From assembly GCA_000702685.1 (NCBI GenBank), contig JNJD01000007.1:62001-126000 (forward strand): a stretch of 64,000 bases of DNA, given 5' to 3'. Below the pieces are notes generated by a model, which was not told where the DNA came from, made no database searches, and saw only the letters and a list, made by a program, of their open reading frames with translations. The DNA comes from Lachnospiraceae bacterium AC2028 (GTDB taxonomy: Bacteria > Bacillota > Clostridia > Lachnospirales > Lachnospiraceae). Each line of letters opens with the position of its first letter. The first letter of the stretch is position 1. A program made the position numbers and the translations under genes. Shown here piece after piece: positions 9,749 to 17,396 of the stretch.

Positions 9749-10953
9749 GACAGCACCTCCCCTATCGCAAAAAGCACGGCTCCGGTCACCATTTCCCTCA
9801 GCATTCCGCCGTTAAAGATATCATCTCTCCAGAGCGCGGCAGGCATGTACCTTCCGACTCCCGCTGCCGCATCCGGCAAAAAGACGGAAGGAACTATACA
9901 GCCTCCGAGAACAAGCATGATCATAAATACTATCAGAAGGATAAGTCCCGAATCTTCCCTGCCTCTGAAAAGACAATATACGAAATGCGAAAAACCGCAG
10001 ATGCAGAAAAGAACGGGGATGACATTTTTAAAGCCGGAAAGGATACCGCAGGCTTCAAGCACAGACTCTCCGGACAAAATGAGAGCTTCGCTTTCCCGCG
10101 AGATCAGAATGTGTGAAAAAAGATTAAGAACAAGAAGATAGATCGTGAAAATCAGAAGCAGCTGACACATCTCGACAAGCAGCTTTACAAAGCCGGTCTT
10201 CACGGGCCCGAGTCCGATCCTTCTAAGTGAAAACTCGACACACTTGCTCCTCTTCGAATAAAGATATCCGAAACCGGTACAGGTGACCATGACTATCAAA
10301 AGTCCTGCGCAGACCGCATAGTACGAAACAAGACCGCTTACATCGAGAGAAGTTTCAAAGCTTTCATCAAAAAACTTGGTACGCTTGAGAAGAGTATCAA
10401 AAGCTATATCGGTAAGATAGTTTTCCATATCCGTCCTGGAAACCTTCATACCGTACGCAAACCCCGCATCCGTAACTGCGTAGATACCTCCCTCAACGGT
10501 GTCCACAAGTGAGGCGGCGGTTTCAAGAAGTTCTCCGAAGCTCTTCACATCGTCGGACATATCGGACGGGATGATAATAAGCGCGGGAGGATTGATGCCC
10601 GTATTGACCCCTTCATAGAAATTCTCCGGCAGAACTATCGCCGCACCGTAGAGCCCTTCATATACGCCTTCCCTTGCATCCGCTTCATCCGTCAGTTCAA
10701 ATTCACAGACAGCCTTTATGGAATCCATTCCCTCAAGAAATCTTATCGCCATCCTTGACATCGATCCGTCACCCGGCACCGAAACCGCGACTTTAACAGG
10801 CTCGGAAACACCAAGGCTCTGCAGCAGCGCATAAAGCGCCGCCGCAGAGCCTACAGTTATTGCCGATATGATGATAAGTGTAGCAAGTCCGCTTAGGAAC
10901 GCACGGACAGCTCTTTTGAATTCTATTCTTATGTACTGTAAAGAATAGTTCAT
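9733..10953 (-). CDS. ABC-2 type transporter permease
   Basis: 406 residues with the same plan as its neighbour: an N-terminal helix (LSGLATLIIISAITVGSAAALYALL), an extracytoplasmic segment of about 190 residues, and a C-terminal block of about five helices (YYAVCAGLLIVMVTCTGFGYLYS and after). The segment VYEGLYGAAIVLPENFYEGVNTG matches the ABC-2 membrane family style, as in YhgE/DrrB-like exporters. The 3' end overlaps the next permease by 16 bases, so translation is probably coupled. The ribosome site is weak (AAGG very close to the ATG). Confidence 0.8.
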   Translation of the reverse strand: MNYSLQYIRIEFKRAVRAFLSGLATLIIISAITVGSAAALYALLQSLGVSEPVKVAVSVPGDGSMSRMAIRFLEGMDSIKAVCEFELTDEADAREGVYEGLYGAAIVLPENFYEGVNTGINPPALIIIPSDMSDDVKSFGELLETAASLVDTVEGGIYAVTDAGFAYGMKVSRTDMENYLTDIAFDTLLKRTKFFDESFETSLDVSGLVSYYAVCAGLLIVMVTCTGFGYLYSKRSKCVEFSLRRIGLGPVKTGFVKLLVEMCQLLLIFTIYLLVLNLFSHILISRESEALILSGESVLEACGILSGFKNVIPVLFCICGFSHFVYCLFRGREDSGLILLIVFMIMLVLGGCIVPSVFLPDAAAGVGRYMPAALWRDDIFNGGMLREMVTGAVLFAIGEVLSWLNT

Positions 10954-10985
10954 ACCTTCATCAAAGATCTGTCTTGGTCATCAGA

Positions 10986-12704
10986 TCAATAAAAATACCA
11001 GATAAGACCGCTATCCTCTAAGAACTCCATTAAGTCATCATTGTCCTGAAGCTCATCCAGGATTTCCTCATAAAGATCTTCAAGCTCGTCCTCATCAACG
11101 GCGCCGAGATCGATCTCATCACCCTTCTTGGGCTCCTTGATATCAGCCTTGGTGGATAAGGTAACGGTCAGAGAATCAAAAGGAGCATCCTGGCCATAGA
11201 CCTCAAGGGTGTCATAGGTGTACTTGATCTGGTCCTTGCTGATCTCGACGGTGCACTCGAGATTGTAAAACTCTTCGCCGTCAACCTCACAGGTCATGTT
11301 AAGCTCACCGGTCTTCCTGTTGTAGGAATACTCGAGCTCATAATCCATATCCTCGACCTCGATGGTAGTGGTCTGTACATCGCCCTTGGTCTCGCCTTCA
11401 ATGGTAAGTATGGTGCCATCATCGCCGTCATAGTCATAATTGATCTCAAGGTTCTGAGCAAGATAATCGCCGCCCTTGAAAAGGATCTCGATCATATGGT
11501 CTTCATCAGCTACGCGGATGCAAGCTGCGGTTGCTCCCTTGGAGTAGATGGAAACGGTGATATCTTCAAAATCATCTACCGCATCGATCATATCGTCGAA
11601 ATAATCGTCAAGATCAAGGTCTTCGCCAACCATTTCCTCGATGACCTCGAAATCATCGGAATTCTCTTTGTAGAACTCATCCCAGAGCTTCTGATATCCC
11701 TCGATCCACTCAACTACAAGATCTTCGGTGATGACTGCCTGATACTCTTTGCAGGTGATGCTCTTGCCGTTTACCTCAAAGGTTTCCTTTTCGCCGGTCT
11801 TCTTAAAATCAAGATCGTTAGCTATCTTCAAGAAGTAATCAAGGTTCTTGTCATAGAACTTCTTTACAAGATCAGAATTATCGTTAAGGAATGCGATCAG
11901 GGCATTGAAATCCTTAACATCAATATCCGCATCATCAAGAATCTCCATGAGATATCCGTCGTTCTTGTCATTGGAGTAATCATAAAGGAAGATATAATCT
12001 CCGATAACAGGGCACTGAGCCTTGATGGTCTTCTCATCGATATATCCGGTAAAGTCAGCGGTGAATCCCGAATATGTTACGGTAGCATAAGCACTTCTGG
12101 TGTGATTGGAACCGTTGCTTGCAATCGAAACATTGAACTCAACGTCCTCAACCTCACCTTCAACAGTGTAAGTAAACTGTCCGAAGGGATCTAACTTGAA
12201 ATCCTTGGATGCATCGGTAAGGTACTCTCCGTCATAAGCATTGATAAGAGTATTGACGAGTGAAACCTTTCCGCCGAGGTTTCTGGTTATGAAGAAAACA
12301 GCCACACCGATAACAGCTACAACAGCGGCAATGATGCCGATGACTGCGCCGATGGGAAGTCCCTTCTTAACATTGTCTGCAGCGGGTGCTACGCCGGGCT
12401 GGGCCTGGAACTGAGGCTGACCCTGGAACTGGGGCTGACCCTGGAACTGGGGCTGAGCCTGGAAATTGGGTGCCTGCTGCTGAGCCTGTGCCTGTGCAAA
12501 AGCCTGCTGAGCCTGTGCAGCGGCATCGGCTGCGGGTGCTGCCTGCTGAGCTGCTCCTGCCTGTGCCTGTGCAGCGGTTGCTGCTGCCTGCTGCTGTGCC
12601 TGCTGAGCAGCCTGTGCTGCGTTGTCTGCAGTCTGAGCAGCGGCGTTCTGGATCTCATCTCCGGGATCCATGATCTTTTCGCCTGTGTTTGGATCAAAAT
12701 GCAT
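10986..12704 (-). CDS. Q/A-rich single-span membrane protein in an ABC operon
   Basis: 572 residues. It starts MHFDPNTGEKIMDPGDEIQ, a short motif I have seen at the start of Lachnospiraceae zinc-ribbon-type membrane proteins, here without cysteines. Residues about 18-118 are almost only A, Q and P, ending in four FQGQPQ-type hexapeptides. A membrane helix follows (about 120-143), then a 430-residue acidic extracytoplasmic domain (YTVEGEVEDVEFNVSIASNG, EVNGKSITCKEYQAVI) that looks like a beta-rich domain of the lipoprotein-6496 or DUF type; not recognised securely. Start ATG at 12702-12704 with GGGAGG; an upstream in-frame start overlaps the ATPase gene and has no ribosome site. It sits between ATPase and permease genes, so it may be an accessory or substrate-facing subunit. 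Confidence 0.8.
   Translation of the reverse strand: MHFDPNTGEKIMDPGDEIQNAAAQTADNAAQAAQQAQQQAAATAAQAQAGAAQQAAPAADAAAQAQQAFAQAQAQQQAPNFQAQPQFQGQPQFQGQPQFQAQPGVAPAADNVKKGLPIGAVIGIIAAVVAVIGVAVFFITRNLGGKVSLVNTLINAYDGEYLTDASKDFKLDPFGQFTYTVEGEVEDVEFNVSIASNGSNHTRSAYATVTYSGFTADFTGYIDEKTIKAQCPVIGDYIFLYDYSNDKNDGYLMEILDDADIDVKDFNALIAFLNDNSDLVKKFYDKNLDYFLKIANDLDFKKTGEKETFEVNGKSITCKEYQAVITEDLVVEWIEGYQKLWDEFYKENSDDFEVIEEMVGEDLDLDDYFDDMIDAVDDFEDITVSIYSKGATAACIRVADEDHMIEILFKGGDYLAQNLEINYDYDGDDGTILTIEGETKGDVQTTTIEVEDMDYELEYSYNRKTGELNMTCEVDGEEFYNLECTVEISKDQIKYTYDTLEVYGQDAPFDSLTVTLSTKADIKEPKKGDEIDLGAVDEDELEDLYEEILDELQDNDDLMEFLEDSGLIWYFY
12399..12470 (-). repeat. 18-base tandem repeat in the Q-rich linker
   Basis: About four copies of an 18-base unit encode FQAQPQ, FQGQPQ, FQGQPQ and FQAQPG in the linker before the membrane helix. 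The two central copies are nearly identical, so copy number may vary between strains. Confidence 0.8.
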
Positions 12705-12705
12705 T

Positions 12706-13332
12706 TTACTTTTCCTCCCTAAAATCTCTAAGTAAACCATCCTCAATAAGAAGACATACGGACGAGTCCGACATTTCATCGGAATCGTGGGTAACAGTGA
12801 TGATAATACCGTTCATATCACGGTATTGTTTCATCCATTTCCGCACCTCGGTGCGGTAATAGATATCAAGTGCGGCAGTAGGTTCATCCATCAGCATTAC
12901 GGGCGGCATATGAACGCAGGCACATGCTATCGCAACTCTCCTCTTCATTCCGCCGGAAAGCTTTGAGACCTGCTGCTTCAGGATATCCTCCAGACCGAAC
13001 ATCTTAACGGCCTCATCACCCGGCCTGCATTTCTTACCCGACCAGAGCGACATATTGTCAGCGACCGTCAGCTCTTCTATAAGAGGATTCTCCTGCGGAA
13101 GATAACCTACCGTATGGGAAAACATAGCTCCGGGTTTAAGCTTCTTACCGAAATATAATACATTTCCCGAATCGGCTTTCAGGAGGCCTGCCATGATCTG
13201 CATGAGCGTACTCTTGCCGCAGCCGTTTCTGCCCACAAGCGCTATCTGCTGTCCGGGGGCAGCCGTAAAGCTTACACCGTTCAATATGTTTTTCTTGCCG
13301 TATGATTTACATACATTAGTGACTTCAACCAT
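12706..13332 (-). CDS. ABC transporter ATP-binding protein
   Basis: 208 residues, a single ATPase domain of normal size. Walker A is GRNGCGKST, the Q-loop lies at YLPQENPL, the signature is LSGGMKRR, Walker B is VMLMDEPTAALD and the switch histidine is in TVTHD. First gene of the operon that ends with two ABC-2 permeases. The ATG at 13330-13332 is chosen because the predicted transcription start (about 13349) leaves the upstream ATG at 13348-13350 without a leader or ribosome site; GTGGGTG precedes the chosen start. The stop lies one base before the ATG of the Q/A-rich protein. Confidence 0.93.
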   Translation of the reverse strand: MVEVTNVCKSYGKKNILNGVSFTAAPGQQIALVGRNGCGKSTLMQIMAGLLKADSGNVLYFGKKLKPGAMFSHTVGYLPQENPLIEELTVADNMSLWSGKKCRPGDEAVKMFGLEDILKQQVSKLSGGMKRRVAIACACVHMPPVMLMDEPTAALDIYYRTEVRKWMKQYRDMNGIIITVTHDSDEMSDSSVCLLIEDGLLRDFREEK

Positions 13333-13355
13333 ATCATCACCCACACACATTCAAA

Positions 13356-13384
13356 ATTATATTTGGTTTCCGCTTATCTTGCAA
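13356..13384 (-). promoter_or_regulatory. promoter for the ABC operon (shared -35)
   Basis: Minus-strand TTGCAA (13379-13384), 17-base spacer, perfect TATAAT (13356-13361). The -35 hexamer is its own reverse complement and is used in the other direction too. Confidence 0.8.
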
Positions 13385-13407
13385 TAATATTCTTAAATAT
13401 ATATAAT
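13379..13407 (+). promoter_or_regulatory. promoter for the zinc-ribbon/phosphoesterase pair (shared -35)
   Basis: Plus-strand TTGCAA (13379-13384), 17-base spacer, perfect TATAAT (13402-13407). The leader to the ATG at 13486 is about 70 bases long. Confidence 0.8.
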
Positions 13408-13485
13408 AAGTTATCAGAAAATATGGTCAATTTTGCCAAATACTGAAGCAATTACAACGACTATATGTTCAAGGGGGTCAATAAT

Positions 13486-15117
13486 ATGATTTGTCCAAAT
13501 TGCAAAGCCGAGATCACCAATGATATGAATTTCTGCATCAAATGCGGAACCAAGATAGAAACTCCCGAAACTGAATCAAAGCCTGAGGAAACACCTATAC
13601 AGATACCGAAGGTGGTTCCGGTTCAGAGCCCCGCTCCGGCCAAACCCGCCGAAGCTCCTCAGCCTGCGGCTCCCGCTCAGGCATCACCGGCTCAGCCCGC
13701 GGAATCTTCCGAGCCCGCAGAATCCTCTGCGGCTGATCAGACTGCGCCCGAGACTTCCGAAAAGCACGTTGTCTGCCCCAAGTGCGGCGCTCAGCTAAAA
13801 GAAGGAACCAAATTCTGTACAAAATGCGGTGCTCCCGTAAAGGCCGCCAGTCCCGCTCCAAAGCCTGAAAGCTCCGCTCCACAATATTCGGGATTCGCAT
13901 CCCTCGGTTCAACGGCGCCCGCCGCACCGGAGACTCCCACAGAGATTCAGACTCCCGATCAGGGTAAAAAGAATCCGTTCTCCAAGGGACTCATCCTTAT
14001 AATCCTCCTTGTGATCGCGGCTCTTATCGTAGCAATACTTCTTGCCCTCAAGAGCATGGGCGTTTTCTCGGGAAGCGGAAGACAGGATGCATCCGTCAGC
14101 CGGTCGGACGATACGGAAAACCGTGATGATAATGACGATGAAGACGAGCCCGAGGAAGAAGATCCCGAAGCTGCCGCCGCAAGGGCTGCAGAGATCGAAG
14201 AGATCAAGGATCAGATAAAGGCATCGGTAAAAGCAGGCGATGCGTCCGAAGGCATTTCGGGCGACTACCCTGCCGCACTCGAAGGATATATCAGACTTGC
14301 GGATGAATATGACCTTGCTGAAGATATATCAAAAGAAGCCGACGAAGTATTCGGAAAATATGCGGACCAGGTCAGATATTCCGTATCCCTTCTCGACGGC
14401 CAGAAGGTAAGCTCCGGCTTATACATTCAGTCCAGGGTATATTATGACGAGATCCTCGATATGGCCGACAGACTCGAAAAAGCCGGCATCAGCATACAGG
14501 CGGATGCGATCAGGGAAGAAAGTGACGAACTGATCGATGTATACCGTACCAAATACATACTTGCGATCAACGAGATCTCTTCCCGCGAAAACTGGTCAAG
14601 GGACGAGGCATGGGAGCTTGCATCGGATGCGGCAAGCATAACCGATGAAGACGGCAACATAGTTCTGTTCGATCCCGACGATCTCGACGACCCCTTAAGG
14701 CTCCGTTACATCTACTCTCTTGCCTGGGTCACCAGAAAGCATATCGAGACCGGCATCAAGGATAAGACCATGACCGCCGAAGATGCACTCGACGAGATCG
14801 ACAAGGTCCTTAAGGAAACGGACTATAACCTCCAGCTCATCTATGACGGTATTTATTACTGCAACGTAGCAGGAATAGATCCGACTCCCTATACACAGGC
14901 ATTCAATACCATAATGGAAAAACTCGGGGAAAACGAGAAGATCCTCATCGTCCTCGATCCGGCCCAGGCGACCGAAACCAATATCGACCTCAATCACTTC
15001 TGGGCATTCAATGATATCAGTTCCGGCGCGGATCCCGATTACCAGGTAAGCACCACCAACGGAACCACAGCAGAGACCAGAGCATGGATCAGGGATAACA
15101 TCAGGATCAACAGATAA
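13486..15117 (+). CDS. double zinc-ribbon single-span membrane protein
   Basis: 543 residues. The first zinc ribbon uses Cys3, Cys6, Cys17 and Cys20; the second Cys97, Cys100, Cys111 and Cys114. They are joined by a P/A/E/S-rich linker. A membrane helix follows at about 168-193, then a very acidic stretch (about 208-230) and a helical extracytoplasmic domain to the end (KDQIKASVKAGDASEGISGDYPAAL has TPR-like character only at the start). Function unknown. I chose the ATG at 13486 because AGGGGG lies 8 bases upstream and because the zinc ribbon then starts at the N terminus, as in related proteins. The stop overlaps the next start by one base (TAATG), so the two are translationally coupled. 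Confidence 0.85.
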   Translation: MICPNCKAEITNDMNFCIKCGTKIETPETESKPEETPIQIPKVVPVQSPAPAKPAEAPQPAAPAQASPAQPAESSEPAESSAADQTAPETSEKHVVCPKCGAQLKEGTKFCTKCGAPVKAASPAPKPESSAPQYSGFASLGSTAPAAPETPTEIQTPDQGKKNPFSKGLILIILLVIAALIVAILLALKSMGVFSGSGRQDASVSRSDDTENRDDNDDEDEPEEEDPEAAAARAAEIEEIKDQIKASVKAGDASEGISGDYPAALEGYIRLADEYDLAEDISKEADEVFGKYADQVRYSVSLLDGQKVSSGLYIQSRVYYDEILDMADRLEKAGISIQADAIREESDELIDVYRTKYILAINEISSRENWSRDEAWELASDAASITDEDGNIVLFDPDDLDDPLRLRYIYSLAWVTRKHIETGIKDKTMTAEDALDEIDKVLKETDYNLQLIYDGIYYCNVAGIDPTPYTQAFNTIMEKLGENEKILIVLDPAQATETNIDLNHFWAFNDISSGADPDYQVSTTNGTTAETRAWIRDNIRINR

Positions 15118-16307
15118 TGCCTTCAGAGAAAAAAGACAAAACAAAAGAACCGGCTGCCGCAAAAAAAGCGGTAAAAGAAAAAGCGGAAAAAAAGCCCGCT
15201 AAGAAAAAAAGGAACCGCGACAGAGAGATCACCATCATACTCTCCTCCATCCTTGCCGCTCTTACCATAGCCGGGCTTATCCTTTTCTTCATAATGCCGG
15301 ATCCCTATGCGGATATTCCGGAGACGCAGCAGATTTCGGAAGTTCCCGAGCCCGAGAAGATACCGGAGCCGGAGGATGAGCCCATCGTCATCCCCACGCC
15401 CCCTGTCATAGTCTATCCCGCACCTGCTTATGATTTCATAGAAGAAGAAGTCTGGGTGGAAGCACCCGGCATTGAACATGAATATACGATAGCATGGGTT
15501 TCCGATGTGCATATGATCACAGATCTCGAGCCCGGTGATGTATGTGAAAGTTCACTCGAAACCGTCCTTAACCGCTACGAGACACTTTCGATCACTCCTG
15601 ACGGGATACACGGCAAGGACCTCTGGCCGATGATCATAGACTATCTGAATTACCGCGATTTCGACGCGGTGATCTTCGGAGGAGATATCCTCGATTATTG
15701 CAGCACCTCCAATATGCTCGCCCTGGAAAAGGGCTTTTCAAGATTGAAATATCCCAGGGACCGCATACTCTATATCAGGGCAGACCACGACTACGGTGTG
15801 TGGTACAGTGACGGAAGCACAGGCTTTGACGATTACAGAGCCGCGGATCTTCATATCGCTCTTGACGGGGATGACTATACCCGTAAATATATCGACTTCG
15901 GCGATCTTATCATAGCCGGAGTAAACCGTTCCATCAAAAAACCCGGTGAAGAACAGATGACTGTTCTCACCGAGCTCTACAGCAGAGGGGTTCCCGTTAT
16001 CGCGGCAACTCACGTTCCGTATTATTCCCAGGTCGATCCGTCACTTGAAGAGCTGTCCATGCTCGTAAGGAACAGGATCTATTATTGGGATCCTTCAAGC
16101 GAAACCTACGGTATAGATGCGGATATGCAGAGATATCTGGATCTCATCTATGCAGAGGATTCGCCCTGTGTCGAAGTTCTGGCCGGACACCTTCACGCCG
16201 CATGGGAAGGCGAGATAAGGGAAGGCCTCGAAGAACACATCTTCTCTCCCGCATTCATGGGAGTCATAGGCGTCGTACATGTCATACCCGAAGGTGAATC
16301 ACACTGA
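15117..16307 (+). CDS. membrane-tethered metallophosphoesterase
   Basis: 396 residues. A lysine/alanine-rich cytoplasmic tail (1-37), one membrane helix (about 38-60), a proline/glutamate-rich spacer, then a calcineurin-like phosphoesterase domain outside the cell (about 122-395). Metal-binding motifs visible are DVH (Asp130, His132), GGD (Asp191), ADHD in the place of the usual GNHD (about 222-225), ATH (His299) and GHLH (357-360). Asn to Asp in the third motif is unusual because that Asn normally binds a metal. Co-expressed with the double zinc-ribbon protein. Substrate unknown; cell-wall or lipid phosphoesters are possible. Its stop codon abuts the stop of the opposing gene with no base between. 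Confidence 0.88.
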   Translation: MPSEKKDKTKEPAAAKKAVKEKAEKKPAKKKRNRDREITIILSSILAALTIAGLILFFIMPDPYADIPETQQISEVPEPEKIPEPEDEPIVIPTPPVIVYPAPAYDFIEEEVWVEAPGIEHEYTIAWVSDVHMITDLEPGDVCESSLETVLNRYETLSITPDGIHGKDLWPMIIDYLNYRDFDAVIFGGDILDYCSTSNMLALEKGFSRLKYPRDRILYIRADHDYGVWYSDGSTGFDDYRAADLHIALDGDDYTRKYIDFGDLIIAGVNRSIKKPGEEQMTVLTELYSRGVPVIAATHVPYYSQVDPSLEELSMLVRNRIYYWDPSSETYGIDADMQRYLDLIYAEDSPCVEVLAGHLHAAWEGEIREGLEEHIFSPAFMGVIGVVHVIPEGESH

Positions 16308-17312
16308 TCAGGGGAATCTGTTTCCGATCAGTATATTACCGAAGGGATCTTCAGCGAATGTAAGGGCAAAGTCCTTATAATCCCCGCTGAGTCCGTCAAA
16401 TCTTGCAAAATATGCGCCGGAAGCCGGAGTCAGATAATAGGGCACGCATGATCCGCGTACTCCTCCGAGCTGAGTTATGACCTCTTCATACTGTCCGGTG
16501 AAATAAAAGCCTCCGGGACTAGTGCTTCTTACGATCGTTGCCCTGCTCCGGTCACCGAATCTGTCTGATGACGTTGTAAGATAATAGTGGTTTCCGATAT
16601 GGGCTATCTGGACTATGCCGCCGAGTTCATCACATACCGGATAAAGTCCGTTGATCCTGAAGGTTCTCTTATTAACGGATATGATTCCTCCCACTCCCTG
16701 TGAGCAGAAAAGGATATTATTTCCGTCTATCGTAAAGGATCTCGTATATACCCCGTACAGACAATCAACTCTTCTGACCCTGTCGACCCTTATCAAAAGG
16801 CCGTTTGCAGGACGCTTATATATGTACATCTCTCCGGTATATGAACTCCATACGTAAAAAGAAGACGTAGCGGCATCATATACACAGTAGTGAGGCCTGA
16901 TACCCACATTCTCAAAACTCTGAATCTCAACGAATTCACCTGTCGCAACTCTTGCATAGGTAACAACTCTGTTATTGTCCGTATCGGCAACAAGATAAAT
17001 GATGCCGTCGGAACATATGCAGTGAGGCTTATTGAGATCGTCGGCCATGATCTTCCAGCGGGAAGTGTCGCCTCCCACGTTCTCCGGCTCCGTATAGATT
17101 ATCCTGTCATGATATGTATCCACCGTAAAATACAGGCCGTTAAGATATGCGGTCTGGGAGGAAACATATGTCGATTCATATTCATTGAAGCGTACGGGAA
17201 ATACCGCACCGGATCCAAGCCCGGGTGCCGCATCGGCTTCACAGGGCAAAGCAAGGACCGTCACCGCAGCGCATATAAGTCCCGTTACCGCTTTTAAGAG
17301 TTTTCTCATCAT
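16308..17312 (-). CDS. secreted beta-propeller-like protein
   Basis: 334 residues with a signal peptide (MMRKLLKAVTGLICAAVTVL, cleavage expected near ADA-APG). The mature part has repeated blade-like segments (QTAYLNGLYFTVDTYHDRII, DGIIYLVADTDNNRVVTY, DAATSSFYVWSSYTGEMYIY, IGNHYYLTTSSDRFG) that look like an NHL- or YncE-type propeller. Binding partner unknown. Start: the ATG at 17310-17312, preceded by AGGAAGG at about 10 bases; an in-frame ATG 12 codons upstream has no ribosome site. It lies downstream of the giant glycine-rich surface gene in the same direction with no hairpin between them, so both may act at the cell surface. Confidence 0.78.
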   Translation of the reverse strand: MMRKLLKAVTGLICAAVTVLALPCEADAAPGLGSGAVFPVRFNEYESTYVSSQTAYLNGLYFTVDTYHDRIIYTEPENVGGDTSRWKIMADDLNKPHCICSDGIIYLVADTDNNRVVTYARVATGEFVEIQSFENVGIRPHYCVYDAATSSFYVWSSYTGEMYIYKRPANGLLIRVDRVRRVDCLYGVYTRSFTIDGNNILFCSQGVGGIISVNKRTFRINGLYPVCDELGGIVQIAHIGNHYYLTTSSDRFGDRSRATIVRSTSPGGFYFTGQYEEVITQLGGVRGSCVPYYLTPASGAYFARFDGLSGDYKDFALTFAEDPFGNILIGNRFP

Positions 17313-17363
17313 AGGGCATGCACCTTCCTGAAAGATCAGCAATCCCATAAATACTTTAATATG

Positions 17364-17369
17364 ATTATA
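17364..17369 (-). promoter_or_regulatory. possible -10 for the propeller gene
   Basis: A perfect TATAAT on the minus strand, about 50 bases before the start codon. The -35 region is poor (TTTATG), so read-through from the upstream gene may also supply transcript. Confidence 0.4.
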
Positions 17370-17396
17370 GCAGAACGGGACATTTTCATAAACCTG

